Shown one piece after another: positions 9,600-20,609 of a DNA stretch of 42,346 bases (the first letter of the stretch is position 1; each line of letters opens with the position of its first letter). Source of the stretch: Welwitschia mirabilis. Lineage: Eukaryota; Gnetophyta; Gnetopsida; Welwitschiales. The position numbers and the translations under genes were made by a program. The notes beneath the pieces were generated by a model that searched no databases, was not told where the DNA came from, and was given only the letters and a program-made list of their open reading frames with translations. The stretch is from positions 213,880,236 through 213,922,581 of the forward strand of contig JBOZIK010000001.1 in NCBI GenBank assembly GCA_051453625.1. Direction: 5' to 3'.

Positions 9600-11250
9600 G
9601 ATATGGAATTGCATTTGTTGAAGTTGTTTAAGGATGTGGATAATGGATTGTGTATTTTTCTCAACATTGTTTAATATGGAGGAGTGTTATTTTAGTGATT
9701 ATTCATGGTCTCTTTTAATTCGAACTTAAGTTTCTATGAACTTTCTAACTAAATCTCAAAGGGGTGGATGAGGTTGATTTTTTGATAATTAAAAGTAAAA
9801 GGATAAGAGGATGATAATGTGTACTATTTTCTTGATTAATTCTAGTTATCTTATTTCTAATAAAAGTTAGAGTTATTTCTCCACCTACGGTTATAAGTGT
9901 TTAAGTATAAATCATTTTTAGTATTTTAGCATTAGTATTCTACCACATTTGATTACTCATTAACTGTGTTTTAGAATAAAGAAATGGAGGGGCATTTGGC
10001 ATTTTCAAAGGTATCAATGTAGCAAATTAAACATCTAAGCTTAGTAACCATGTATGAGAGTGAATGTGAGGTAGTTAAAGATTCTAATATTCTTACTAAT
10101 TTATCTATTTTATTATTTACCTTGAAATTTTCTAGAACCTTAAGTACATGTGTGGACCTTACTAAGTGATGAGATCTTAAGGGTTTGGTAGTTTTTTTTT
10201 CCAATTCTCTAAAATCTTAGCTATACTTTCTAAGTACTTCCAAACCTCATTTAGAGCCATGCTAAGGAAATTACCTTGATTTATCATCTCAACTAATTGG
10301 TTATTATTTGTAAACAACCCATTATAAAATAAACTCATTTTCCTATCTTGTTCAAAACCATGTTCGGGACATTTTAATAATAAGTATTTAAATTATTTTA
10401 ATATCCAGGAAAAATTTTTGTAGTCCTTTTATTAGAAAATCATGATTTATTTCCTTATATCATTTCTCTTATTATTTGAAAAGAAATGGAGATGAAGGTT
10501 TTATTAAGATCAGACCATGATCTAATAAGCATAGGCTTAAGGATGTAAAACTAATATTTTTCCTTTTCCTTTAAAGAAAATGTGAATAATCTAAGCTTAA
10601 GGCTAGCATATGGATTTAGGTATTTTAGAATTATTGATAAAGCACATTTGTATTTCTTAAGATGGATATATGAATCTTCATATTCAAGACCATGAGAATG
10701 AGGTAATATTTGAATGAAGGGTTTGACTTCTAGCCTTTAGTTAATGGGTGGTAGTACTATGTAATAAGGTGTTCCTAGACATTATGGTTAAAGGTGTTAT
10801 TGAAAGGTTGCCTATTTTGATTAGAATTAGCTATAGTAGCTTTCCATTTTATCACTTCTTGGACAAAATAGTAGGTCATTAATCGATTGATCATATCCTA
10901 GTTAGATAAAGGTCCATTGAAGATGTCTTAAAAATTAGGTAGATTATTTAACTTTTATTATTGTAGTAAGGAGGTTTATTGATCATTTTTGTTATTTTAG
11001 AAGGATGAGGTTTGATTCCTTTAGGAATCATCATACGCTCAGTTTTCATTTCAGGATCTAACTTCTTATATTCTTTTTTGATTGGTATAGGGATCCATAT
11101 TAATGCAAATTAGTCTCTCAGTTTTGTCTTGGGTACACTACATACAATAATAGATTCAAACGGTTTTAGGTAAGTTTTAGAAGGGATTTCATAAAGCTTA
11201 AAAGTTACAAAGATTTCACAATCTAAACTTAAGGGATTTTATATAGAAGG
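9600..11250 (-). pseudogene. Gag (capsid / nucleocapsid) of element A
   Basis: On the minus strand near 10290-10380, LLLKCPEHGFEQ followed by FYNGL and later FLSMALNEVWKYLESIA matches the plant Retrotrans_gag region (LLRxCPHHGxxxWxxIxxFYNGL ... EAxxLIExMAxN). It leads without a break into an open stretch of 77 codons at 9971-10204 (KPLRSHHLVR ... KIDKLVRILESL), a coiled region. That ends in CLICYIDTFENAKCP, a degenerate CCHC zinc knuckle (family CxxCGGxHxxxxCP) near 9975-10035. The limits towards 11250 are set by position and by KTERMMIPKG-like basic stretches near 11020-11060. Confidence 0.78.
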
Positions 11251-11809
11251 GATAGCAAAGTTAATCAAGGAAGGTAGTGATGCCAATTAGGTTTTGAGTT
11301 TTAATTTTAATTTTCACATAAAGGTTCATAAATCATGTACAAAACAATTATAATAATAGGATAATAAAAAACATTAAATCAAGACAATAAACATGAGCCA
11401 AATATAACAAAAATATAATAAATGTTTTTAAATTTTTAAGGCTTTTAATACAAATTAAATTCATAGAAATAAAAAACAAGATAGAAACATTTAGGTAATA
11501 AAGGTTAAAATTTTTAGTTCTTAGTTTATGTTTTTAATCCTAAAGAAACCTACAAAATAAAACTTTAGACCTACAAAAAAAAGTTAGTTTTAAAATAAAA
11601 AATAAACATCTAAAATTAGACTCATTTAAATAACACTGAAAGGAATAATACCAACTACTAGAAGGAACACTAAACACACAAAACAAACGAAAAAGAACTA
11701 ATTTAAATTTCACTAGAGAGGACCAATACCTACCATTGGAAAAGAAAAAAACTATGTATAAAACTTGTAAAAAGAAGAGTGCTCTTTTAATCTACTATCA
11801 TGCCATTAT
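11251..11809 (-). mobile_element. 5' leader of element A
   Basis: A purine-poor (plus strand A-rich) untranslated region between the primer-binding site and gag. It contains no open frame. A block near 11640-11720 (accaactactagaaggaaca) recurs in the leader of element B near 15880-15910 (actagaaggaactagtacca), which supports the assignment. Confidence 0.6.
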
Positions 11810-11827
11810 TCCTGATAACAACACTGA
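11810..11827 (-). other. Decayed tRNA-Asp primer-binding site of element A
   Basis: Read on the minus strand, TCAGTGTTGTTATCAGGA corresponds to TGGCGCCGTTGCCGGGGA, the complement of the plant tRNA-Asp 3' end, with one base missing. Apart from that deletion, the differences over the aligned GCGCC...GGGGA core are C-to-T or G-to-A. It lies 4 bases inside the LTR, as expected for minus-strand DNA synthesis priming, and it fixes the orientation of the element. Confidence 0.8.
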
Positions 11828-11831
11828 AATT

Positions 11832-13166
11832 TGTTCATTGTCTATAGTGAACTAGGTTTAAACTAAGTTTGCACTTAGTTATGATTCTTCCTCAAGGATA
11901 ACATAGGTAGTGGTTTAGAATTACATGAACATAAACTTAATATGAGTTATAAAATTTTAGAAAATAAAGATGACAGAGAGGTAATTAGAGTTTTATTAAA
12001 ACTTTAACTTAAGAGAGAATGAAATAAGCTAACTTCAAGGATTAATTAACTTATTCCAATAAATTCTTCAATTAAAAGTTATCCAAAGCTATTCTTGTAA
12101 TACACTTAATATCATCAAGTGTTTTTGGCTTAAATCATGGAGATATTATCTCATTTACCATATGGGTAATGTTGAACTAAATTTTCACTTGATCTTAAAA
12201 GCCTTAAATGATAATAAAATGTAAGAACCTTAAGTAATAGATATCTATAAAATTAAAAGATTGAAATTAAGTATCAAAAAAGGCTCATACAAACTATATA
12301 AATATTTAATGGTTAAGGTTATTCCTAAAAATTCCAAATATAAAATGACTGGTGATTTGAAATAAAAGACAAAGAACTTATGTATTACAAAAAAAACACT
12401 TTATAGTAAAGGAAAGAAGATGAGGAAAAACTCCTTAAGTAATTTTGAAGACTAGCTTACCCCCCTAAAGAGTTTCTTGGAAAGCCATCACAACTAATAC
12501 TCTAAAGATCTATAATTCTTCAAATTCAAAGATGATACAATGAAGTGTTGAAGGAACTTTTATAAAAAGATATGAAGGAGATGGATGGTTATAAGCCCTT
12601 GGCTTATAGTATTAGGTGGATGGTTACATAATCATAACATTAGATAGGACAATTTGTTTTATTTTCTAATTGGTAGAGATTCTTATGATAATGCCAATAC
12701 TTGACTCTAGAATTTTGTAGATACTGCTAACCACTATTAATGCCATTTATCACCACAATAATCTTATTCAACCCTATCAAATGTTATTTTGTAATCCTTG
12801 TGATAATTGCCACATGCATCAAGAATGCAATTTAATTTTTTTGTGGAATTAAATTAAGACCATAAGTACATCTAATTTAATTTTCTATGATAAGATAGAA
12901 GTATGAATTTGAAACAAATTTATGTAGATAAGATAGTAGAACCTGTAGATTTGGATAGTGATAATGATGTTTTTAATATGAGGATTTCATTTTAAGTGAG
13001 TTCCTTCAATTTAGCATAAACATTCTGAAGACATTTTTTTAATGATAATGTAATGTGAAAATCAATGAATACATTTTTTAATGACAAAATTGATGATATT
13101 ACTATATTTCATTAAGATTAATTAATTATTTAACTTAATCATAATGTCAATTATTACATGTTAACA
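11832..13166 (-). repeat. 5' LTR of element A
   Basis: This 1335-bp repeat matches 2214-3568. In plus-strand orientation it begins TGTTCATTG at 11832 and ends with the palindrome TGTTAACA at 13159-13166; in element sense it is therefore TGTTAACATG ... CAATGAACA, a proper TG...CA LTR. The next bases (13167 onwards) are the reverse transcriptase of element B, which marks the outer boundary sharply. No TATA box or polyadenylation site can be assigned with confidence in such AT-rich sequence. Confidence 0.85.
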
Positions 13167-13420
13167 TGTTATAATGATAAGTTCATTATGCTCATCAGGA
13201 ACCAAGGTAATTCTAGAATTCTTAGCTATTATTTGAATTAGACTTATCCAAATACTATTAGAAATAAAATAAATGATTACATTGTTTAAAAGTTTAATTA
13301 CAACATTTTTTACTTCTTCTTTTAGAACTAGATTGATTCAATGTTAAGCATTAATGGATGATTTGACATTTTGCTTAACGCATATGAAGTGCATCTAAAT
13401 GCTTAGATCAATTACTTTAA
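13167..13420 (-). pseudogene. Element B reverse transcriptase, start (right of the nested insertion)
   Basis: Minus-strand reading from 13340 leftwards gives the RT N-terminal region (counterpart of 8290-8400: catttttaactacctctttt against catttttt-acttcttctttt). Near 13175-13215 it ends in ITLVPDEHNEL, the block that in relatives reads VVxNExNELIPTR. It stops at the LTR of element A. The next RT block expected, W-R-x-C-I-D-Y-R-K-L-N, is exactly what opens the fragment at 1945-2213. The two fragments are therefore one gene split by element A. Confidence 0.8.
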
Positions 13421-13689
13421 TATTAGAAAGAACGCATCTAATGACTTGAATATATTTTCTTAAAATATTTAACAAATTATTTACTTATGTTAAAGATAGA
13501 GAGGAATTAATTACTAGTACAAAAGTAGATCCACTTCATAAAAACGCATAGTTAAGATCATAGAGAAGAGGTTTAAGTTAAAAAAAGGGGTTCATTTTTT
13601 AATCTGATGCATAAATATTATTTTTGAGAAAAGTTAGAAATGAGGAAGATGTATGTGAGAGATTATTATTAAGGAGGAGACATTTTATC
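13421..13689 (-). pseudogene. Protease-to-RT linker of element B
   Basis: This lies between B's protease and RT. It shares scattered similarity with 8401-8689 but has no nameable motif and no open frame. Confidence 0.45.
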
Positions 13690-14075
13690 ATACCCACATG
13701 ATCAATTCCATCATCATTATGAGAAAATTTTATGGTGTTAAACATTTAATTGTAGTATCATTTCACTAAAAGCTATTTAATTAAAATATTCCTATAGTTA
13801 ATAAGGGAATTGTAGGTTGCAAGGGAGGATCTTTCCTAAGATGATAGGAATTAATTGATAAAATTTATTTTTCATGTCTAGAAATACAAAATTCACAATA
13901 AAATAGTAACTATCTACCCTAAAAATAACACCTTTAGTTATTTACAATGATGTTTTTAGGGAATTATTAGCTAGTTGAAAATGGAGTTTAGTATTTGTAA
14001 ATTCCTCCAAGCCTAATTCTCTATATGTATCATAACAAAGTAGGTTGACACTAGCACTAAGCCTAACAAGGCTTA
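13690..14075 (-). pseudogene. Aspartic protease of element B
   Basis: On the minus strand near 14000-14072 the reading gives ALLGL, then after a shift SASVNLLCYDTYRELGLEE. This corresponds to ALLDLGASVNLxPYSVYxxLGLGE in the family, so the catalytic aspartate codon has become glycine. It continues LHFQLANNSLK near 13970-13990, then GVIFRVDSYYFIVNFVFLDM near 13870-13930 and IPIILGK near 13835. Synteny with 8690-9070 of element A is clear. The gene is dead through the lost aspartate, stops and shifts. Confidence 0.83.
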
Positions 14076-14136
14076 TTTTAGGTATCTCCAATTGTAATGA
14101 AAATGATATGACAACTAGTATCTTTATGCTTGGATG

Positions 14137-14224
14137 GAATTTGATTTTAGATTATTATGCTGGTCTATTATGATAGAAAAGAATTTGATTTTAGATTATT
14201 ATGCTAGTCTATTATGCTAGAAAA
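14137..14224. repeat. 44-bp tandem duplication
   Basis: Two adjacent copies start gaatttgattttagattatt at 14137 and 14181 and differ at a few bases. The segment lies in the gag-to-protease spacer of element B and is single-copy in element A, so it arose after the two separated. Confidence 0.9.
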
Positions 14225-14399
14225 GACTTACTTTTAACATTCATTTACCTCTTTATTGTGCACATATCTTTAAGAAATTTTTGACAAGAGGATGCTTATC
14301 TAATGGCCTATAGGAGGGGAATGTTAATTTTAACTTCTTTAAAAATTTCTAAGGCCTCTAGCCATTTCTTTATAATATTCTCCTCTCTAACTTATTTTG

Positions 14400-15300
14400 G
14401 AAATGGTAGAGCTTATTTGTAAGTATTTGTAGGATTTTCTATTTTATCTACTATTTATTTTTTCTTCTTTTTCTTTGTAGATGTGTTTTTCTTCTCTATT
14501 TAGATTTTCTCTAGTTCGTAGTTTACTTATGTTTCACTCCTAAGGGAGATAGTCTTGGTTTCTTCAATATAATTAGGATCTATTCTTTGTATAATTTTTA
14601 CTACTCTAGGATTTAGTTCTAGATTTCTTGAAAGTTTACTAAGCTTTCAATGATTAAGGGAAGAGAGAATGTGGGTGGTGAATTATTGGAATTGTTAAAT
14701 ATTCTATTCAAGTTTCTAATTATTTTGCATGCAATTCCATAACATTTTAAAAGTATCCTCTAATGGATTTGATGAATAATGTTGGTGTTTTAATAAGAAA
14801 TGATGGGATGAATTGTATTGGTTTGAAGATGAAGAATAAGAATATAAAGATGACGATGAATAATTTCTAAGATGGCTACTTGAAAGTTGATTATGGATGT
14901 TGTCCCATTTCTAAGAAAGTTTGAATGATTTATCCACCTAGGATTATAAGTATTTTAATATAAATCATTATTGTGATTCTACCAATGGTGTCTTCTACAT
15001 TAACTTATTTATTAACTATGTTTTAGAAAATAAGTATGGAAGGGAACTTGGGTATTTTATGGAAATCTATATGTTAGATCAAACACTCAAGTTTAAAGGT
15101 TATGGGCTTAGGAAGAGAAGTGAGGGATTTTACTATTTTAGAAATCTTATAAATTTAATTGTAAACATTAAATTTATTAAGTACTCTAATAAAACTTGTA
15201 AATCTAACTGAATGTTGGGATTTAGATGGTTTAGCAAGTTTCTTTCAATTCTTATAACCTTTGGTAATAGATTCTAAGTAGTTCCAAAATTCATCTAGTA
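14400..15300 (-). pseudogene. Gag remnant of element B
   Basis: This is identified mainly by colinearity with element A. The segment 14970-15130 (taacttatttattaactatg ... gaagggaacttgggtatttt) aligns with 9940-10080 of A, which encodes the end of gag with its zinc knuckle. The corresponding knuckle cysteines are partly lost here. No open frame remains. The part between 14076 and 14400 is spacer. Confidence 0.65.
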
Positions 15301-15999
15301 TAAGTTTTAAGAAACACAAAATAAAAACACAAATCAAAACATGCAAGAACATTAATGGTTCCAGTAAGATATAGTGAGAAATTTGGTTGTTTGAGGATTT
15401 ACATTTTAAGAAATAGAATGGAGCTACTATTATAATAGTGCAAAGAATTTTGAATTATGAGATATAAAAAATAAATAATAGAAAACAAAAAAGGATAAAG
15501 AAATCTACAAAATAAAACCTATGAAAAAAATATAAATATTTTTTGAGAATTTTTAAAAAAAATAGAAATGCATAAGAAAACTAAAACTAAATACTAAATT
15601 AAAAATGTAAGAAAAGAAAAAATATAGAAGAAAGTTCTTATGGGTCTTCATCATTAATGATTTTAATCCTTCATTTGGGCTATAAACCTATAGAAAACAT
15701 TTAGATATATAACCATAAAATTGATATAGTAATATATTTATGTTAAAGCTAAAAAAATTAATAAAAACTAAATAGAACTTAGAAAATAGACTAGTTCTAG
15801 TATTAGTGAAAATAAACTAGTACTTACCACTAAAAAGTATATATATGAAAACAAATGTAGAAAAAAGAGAAGAACTAGTTTAGATAATACTAGAAGGAAC
15901 TAGTACCAACCATTAAAGATGCAAGAGAATTAAAAATTGATCAAAAATATAAGGAACAAGAAAATATTATGCATCCACTATAAGCCTTCCATGCCATTA
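15301..15999 (-). mobile_element. 5' leader (and gag start) of element B
   Basis: AT-rich, stop-filled sequence between gag and the primer-binding site. The A-rich plus strand and the block actagaaggaactagtacca near 15890 match the leader of element A. Confidence 0.55.
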
Positions 16000-16017
16000 T
16001 CCTTAGTAATGGTGCTA
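16000..16017 (-). other. tRNA-Asp primer-binding site of element B, decayed by transitions only
   Basis: On the minus strand TAGCACCATTACTAAGGA aligns without any gap to TGGCGCCGTTGCCGGGGA. Every difference is a G-to-A or C-to-T transition, and the two preceding T bases also match. It sits 3 bases from an LTR beginning TGCTATTT (plus-strand orientation). This is the clearest anchor for the identity and direction of element B. Confidence 0.9.
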
Positions 16018-16020
16018 AAA

Positions 16021-17211
16021 TGCTATTTTGGTCTACTTTATATAAAAATTAATAAAGACTCATGTCATAGCAAAGCCTTAATTTTGTTTAATTAATATAG
16101 ATAATTCAATGTAGAAAAAAATATAAATAATATAATACTTCTCTAAACTAGAAAAATATGGACCAAGATTATGATAAAAAGATTTCAATGGCAAACATAT
16201 AGAAGAAAACTATCTTTAAAAAACTAAGTAAATCTTATAATAAAAAAAATCTTCTATTCATTAATATGATTCAATTCCTAAAAAAACATTTAAAAATACC
16301 CAGTCATTATAGATTAGATTATGATGATATAATGTCATTTATCACATGAGTATTAGTAAGATCTCTTAGTCACTTTAATATATCATAGCCTAATGCAAGC
16401 ATGGGAAATAGGAAAATAATTTCCAAAGACTATCAAGCAAGATGAACTATAAAATAAAATGTGAACAAAAAATATTCATCTAAAAAATAATAATACTTAG
16501 CAAACCTTTAGTTCTATTGAAGAATTAAAAATCCAATGTGAATTACAACTAAAAATAAAGAAGGAAGATATATTATATTTTATTAAAATAAAAAGAATTA
16601 TAGTACATTAAATAATGAAAAATAATGCTAATATAGAGTCATCAAACTAGCCTTGAGGCTAGTCCCCTCCCAAGGGGGGAGCTTATAAAGATAGTGAAAA
16701 TCCTATGCTCTAAGAAATACAACACTGTTTTCGATGAAAGATTAAGAGAATGAAGGGTTATTGGATTTTTTAAAAGCAAAAATAGGCTTATATTTTTACA
16801 ATTATAGTTTTGTGTTTAGGATTTTACAATTGAGAAATTCATACTTTTATGGTCATGTGCTTTAGCTTAATTTAATGTTGTAACTATTTAATCCCATTAC
16901 CATAATTTGATTATTTTACAAGGATGATTCTAGAACATAACATTGATAATCATCTTATTTAAAAGAGTTATGCCATTAATGACCTAGATGGTAGTGTTAA
17001 TAATTTTTACTAAAATCCTATCATCTTTTCGCATGTAATCTAGAATACAACAGAATACCTAAAATCAATATGGAAAAGTACATAAGTTTATAATTGATAT
17101 TAAAAATAATAGAATATATATTTTTATGATAAAATAATTAATTTAACATCTTAACTTATGTTAAATTGAACTAATATGTTTGATTTAAATATCAATTTTT
17201 ACATATTTTTA
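16021..17211 (-). repeat. 5' LTR of element B
   Basis: The segment runs from TGCTATTT beside the primer-binding site to about 17211, where aatatcaatttttacat matches the LTR end of element A (aatattaatttttacatg). It is about 1190 bp long. It shares 16343-16380 with LTR C and the block near 16650-16760 with LTR A, although A is a diverged subfamily. An inverted relative lies at 18843-20024. No partner 3' LTR is visible in the window; it should lie beyond the left edge, past element C. Confidence 0.7.
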
Positions 17212-18842
17212 AGTAGCTAATTAGACATGATAATAGTTATACAAGATAATAAATCTTTTGATATATTTAAATTTCTTTTTAAAACCATATTTGATTACAT
17301 TAGCCATAACAATAACCTATCCCTTTCATGCTTAGTTTTCTATTTAATTTATCATTTCCTATTACACACTTCATATTTTAAGGACTGGGATAAATCTTTC
17401 ATTAAGACCATTGTCCATAAAAAGATCATCCAACTAAAAAAGTGTAGAAATTAAGATTATATCCCAAGAGAACTCTAGGAAGTATAAGAAGAAGAAGATC
17501 CTTAAGGAATAACTTCTCTTCCATCTCAAGTTTATTATTTATTATATTCTTTATCCATCACAAAAAGAAAGGGGAAGTAATCTATTAGTTAATCCTTCTA
17601 TGCTTCTTCATCTCTCGTTTCTTCATTTCCTCCTTCTATTCTGCTTTCTCAACATCCTTCTTTCATATTCAGTGATATTTTTCTAGAATAATTTATTAGA
17701 TGTCAAAAGTATTAGATTGGAAAACATGATGGAAAAATGAATAAAACATTAAAGAAGTAAAAAAAATTATTAAAGAAGAAATATGAGATAGACAAAAATC
17801 TTAAGAAGATGCTATCTCATAGAAGACCTACAATATAGTTTCTTATTTTCTCTATTCATCTAGTTTCTCCATGCATTTTTAGATTTTCTAGATTGCATTG
17901 TAATTTACATTTTCTTACACACTTTATTATTGTAATGGCTCTTGTTATATAATGCAAATCACTTTTAGTTTATTGATTATATAATATTTTTTATCACTAT
18001 ATTAGAACATCCTTGTTATATTTTTTTAATTTGTCCAAACAATTTATGTACTTAATTTCAAGATTTCAAAGTTAATGTAACTGGCATGGCCTAATGACCT
18101 AACTAGCATTTTTGCCTTATTTTACAAAATGAGAGTAATCATATTTTGATATCTTAATTATCACATTTTTAATGAGTTATTTTAAATGTAGTATCACTAT
18201 TAAAACATTTTAGAAACTGACTATAACATCTTATATGATAGTTTCTTAGTTATTATTTCCAATCCATCATTGTTCATTTATTTATCATTTTTAACCCATT
18301 TTTATATTGATTTCACTAATTTCAGTAGACTTAAATTTAGACATAGTAATTAACCATTATTTCTAAGAGCTCTTTTTCATTTTGTTACATTCATTTTTGC
18401 ATCTTTAACTTTATAATGCATTGATTTTTTTCTTCTAAATTTTTCTATGCATAGTTTGCATTATTTTAGATATTTTGATTAGGTAGTATATGAATCATTT
18501 TGTCCTCATTTGTTTTGCATTTAATTTTTTTCTCCTTTTTTTAGAATTTGAGAATAAATGTTACTTTGTTTTATAAAGTGGAATTTACACTTGATTTCTA
18601 TCATTCATGCCTTATTAAATATTACTTTGCTTTAGAAAGTGGAATTTGCACTTGGTATCTATCATTCATGTCTTATTTTTTTTATTTAACCTAGGATTTA
18701 TTTAAAATTAACTTATTCTTTTTAGATTATTTTCATCAATTTTATTTTATACTTGAATGGTTTGATTTATAAATTTTTCCCATGTGAAACAAAGTTTGAC
18801 ACAAGTTTTACTAAGAAACTAAGAAAGGTTGATCAAGGGATA
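17212..18842. other. Gene-free spacer between inverted LTRs
   Basis: AT-rich sequence with no retroelement motif that I recognise. A 75-codon frame at 17227-17454 (rich in Phe, Ile, Leu, Lys and Asn) looks like chance in AT-rich DNA: no homologue is recognised and there is no exon-like composition. A pyrimidine-rich stretch lies at 17580-17660. Confidence 0.5.
18557..18678. repeat. 61-bp tandem duplication
   Basis: Two adjacent copies begin aatgttactttg (18557) and aatattactttg (18618). Each contains aaagtggaatttRcacttg and ctatcattcatg. They differ at about 10 positions. Confidence 0.9.
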
Positions 18843-20024
18843 TATTAACATGTAAAAATTAACATTTACATCAAGGCTAATTTAGTATAATCATTTTAGA
18901 TTTATCATGTTTATTATTCATTATAATTAATGCTATTAAAATTTATGTTTACTAATATTTACCTTACACACTATTATTTTGTATATGTTAGGATTAGGAG
19001 AATTATTGTAAAAGCTGAAGGTCTAACTCCTCAGAAAGCTAGTTGTGCTAGTAGATCTGATGAAAACATTATTAGACCTCATAATAGCACTGACAGACTT
19101 GAAAGTAATTTCATTTTACTTGCACATTTGAACTTTATTCTTATGTTCTAATATTATCCCTAATTGTTAACTCAATGAGGCCTATTAATGACTAGATTTG
19201 AGGAGGCCAATTTTCATGATAATTTCTAGCACTATTACCCTAATCCTAATTTTTAATGCATAAAAATTCTCTAGCATCTCATTTTTAGGTTTATCAATGG
19301 TCATTGATAGCTAATTCTTTATTGTGATTTTTATAGAACATTGTGAAAGCTCATATCATTTCTAGCTTCTAAGCTACTCCCTTAGGGATGAACTAGCTTG
19401 TAAGGCTAGTATAACATTTTTCTGTAGTGATTACTATATTGCTTTGATGTAAAATTATTTTATTTTATGTAATAAAATCTATTTTTCATTCTTAATCTAA
19501 TTTCTTAATATGAAGTGTGCATATTTTCATACTTCTTACACTTGATAGGATTGAAGTTCTTTAGGCATTTTTACTATTTCAAGTGAATTTATAAATAATA
19601 TTGGTTCTATTTGTTAAACTATTATTTGATTTTATTTAGGACTAAAAACCCTACTTTTCATGCTTGAAAAATAATTTCTGAGAGCTAAGGAGATTTAGAT
19701 CCTTTAAGAAATATTAAGCTTCATTGAATACATCTTTAGAATACAATTTAAGAAAGCCTATTTTCATTAAAGGTTTTAATCATTATCAAGATGTTCATAT
19801 TAGATCCTGTGGCTATACTCTATTCCTATATCAGGATATTTATTAATAATACATCTATACTTCATACTCTAAAAAATCATTTTATGATAGTTACAAAAAT
19901 GGTTTATCCAAAGATTTCACATTTTATGTTACTACATTTATTCCTTGGGAAAAATAAAACTAAGACTATATTACAAATGACAGTCCTAGTTTATTTGATA
20001 AAAGTTGAGTTTCACCTCATAAGA
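18843..20024 (+). repeat. Unpaired LTR D, inverted relative of LTRs A-C
   Basis: On the plus strand it starts TATTAACATGTAAAAATTAA, matching the sense start of the family (TGTTAACATGTAAAAATTAA). The block 19340-19500 is the reverse complement of 16560-16720 in LTR B (for example the reversed motif ctagcctt...gctag...ccctaaggga). The end near 20005-20024 (gttgagtttcacctcataag) matches the sense end of LTR C (gttagatttcaccacaaata). The length, about 1180 bp, equals LTR B. No primer-binding site or gag follows, so it is probably a solo or truncated LTR. Inside it, 18988-19104 is oddly GC-rich and open; this is listed as a finding. Confidence 0.62.
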
Positions 20025-20609
20025 TTTGTATTCTTAGGATGATATTCCATATTATTATACATTAATAATAGATACAAGTGTAACAAAATTTTACCATGAG
20101 TGATTTACATGATTTTTAATGAATTTGTGAAAAACTAATGCTAATTTTTATCTCCTCGAGAAATTTATACATTATCCCAAGCATTTCAATTAAGTTATAA
20201 GATTAAGAAACATTAATAAAGCTACATAATCAAGTAAGAAAATAATATTTTACAACTATTTAGCATTAAAATGTTACATATACCATGAGAATGAAAAAAA
20301 TAGAAGATTAAAAAAGACATAAAAGGAGTGGCTATAAGATTTATATGGAAGAATTTCCAATAAAGCTTATCAAAAGTATTTATTTCTCTACATCCTCTTA
20401 TAAAACCTCTTAAATATATTTCTTTTTTTGGGTTATGTAACCTCCACAAACTCTCTTTCCTCTTAGGTGAGTGTGGATCATATCATCATGGCTATACAAA
20501 AGGTGGAGGTTAACATGGCTTATATTCTTCTTATAAACCTCTTTCTCTTATTTTCTTAAGGCATCTACTTACTCTTTAAAATCCTGCTAAGGTATATATA
20601 TCATGTTCA
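20025..20609. other. No gene recognised
   Basis: AT-rich sequence with no motif. The block 20440-20560 (ccacaaactctctttcctct, aaaggtggaggttaacatgg) is somewhat more complex than its surroundings, but it has no open frame and no recognised similarity. Confidence 0.5.

Larger units (their letters stand above)
2214..13166 (-). mobile_element. Athila-like Ty3/gypsy LTR retrotransposon A, decayed, nested in element B
   Basis: An element of about 10.95 kb (including 100 N) is bounded by two direct repeats of about 1.35 kb. On the minus strand the order is 5' LTR (11832-13166), tRNA-Asp primer-binding site, leader, gag, protease, RT, RNase H, integrase, about 1.4 kb of non-coding sequence, then 3' LTR (2214-3568). 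This is the standard Ty3/gypsy order. Integrase phrases such as LPIELEHKAYW and the tRNA-Asp primer point to the Athila group. No frame is intact. The two LTRs look roughly three-quarters to four-fifths identical by eye, so the insertion is old. The RT region is partly duplicated around an N gap, so A may be a chimera of two related copies. I could not identify a target-site duplication with confidence. Confidence 0.85.

Noticed and set aside
2209-13171. Five-base target duplication around element A
   Set aside because: The bases flanking the LTRs agree at only about three of five positions and the left LTR edge is uncertain.
17227-17454. 75-codon open frame as a gene
   Set aside because: Composition is what AT-rich random sequence yields, no family is recognised and there is no supporting signal.
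18838-20041. Target-site duplication ggata / ggatg around LTR D
   Set aside because: The right-hand match lies about 12 bases beyond the LTR end suggested by alignment with LTR C, so it is probably coincidence.
19791-20042. 83-codon frame at the end of LTR D
   Set aside because: It overlaps the LTR terminus and has no recognisable motif; probably chance.
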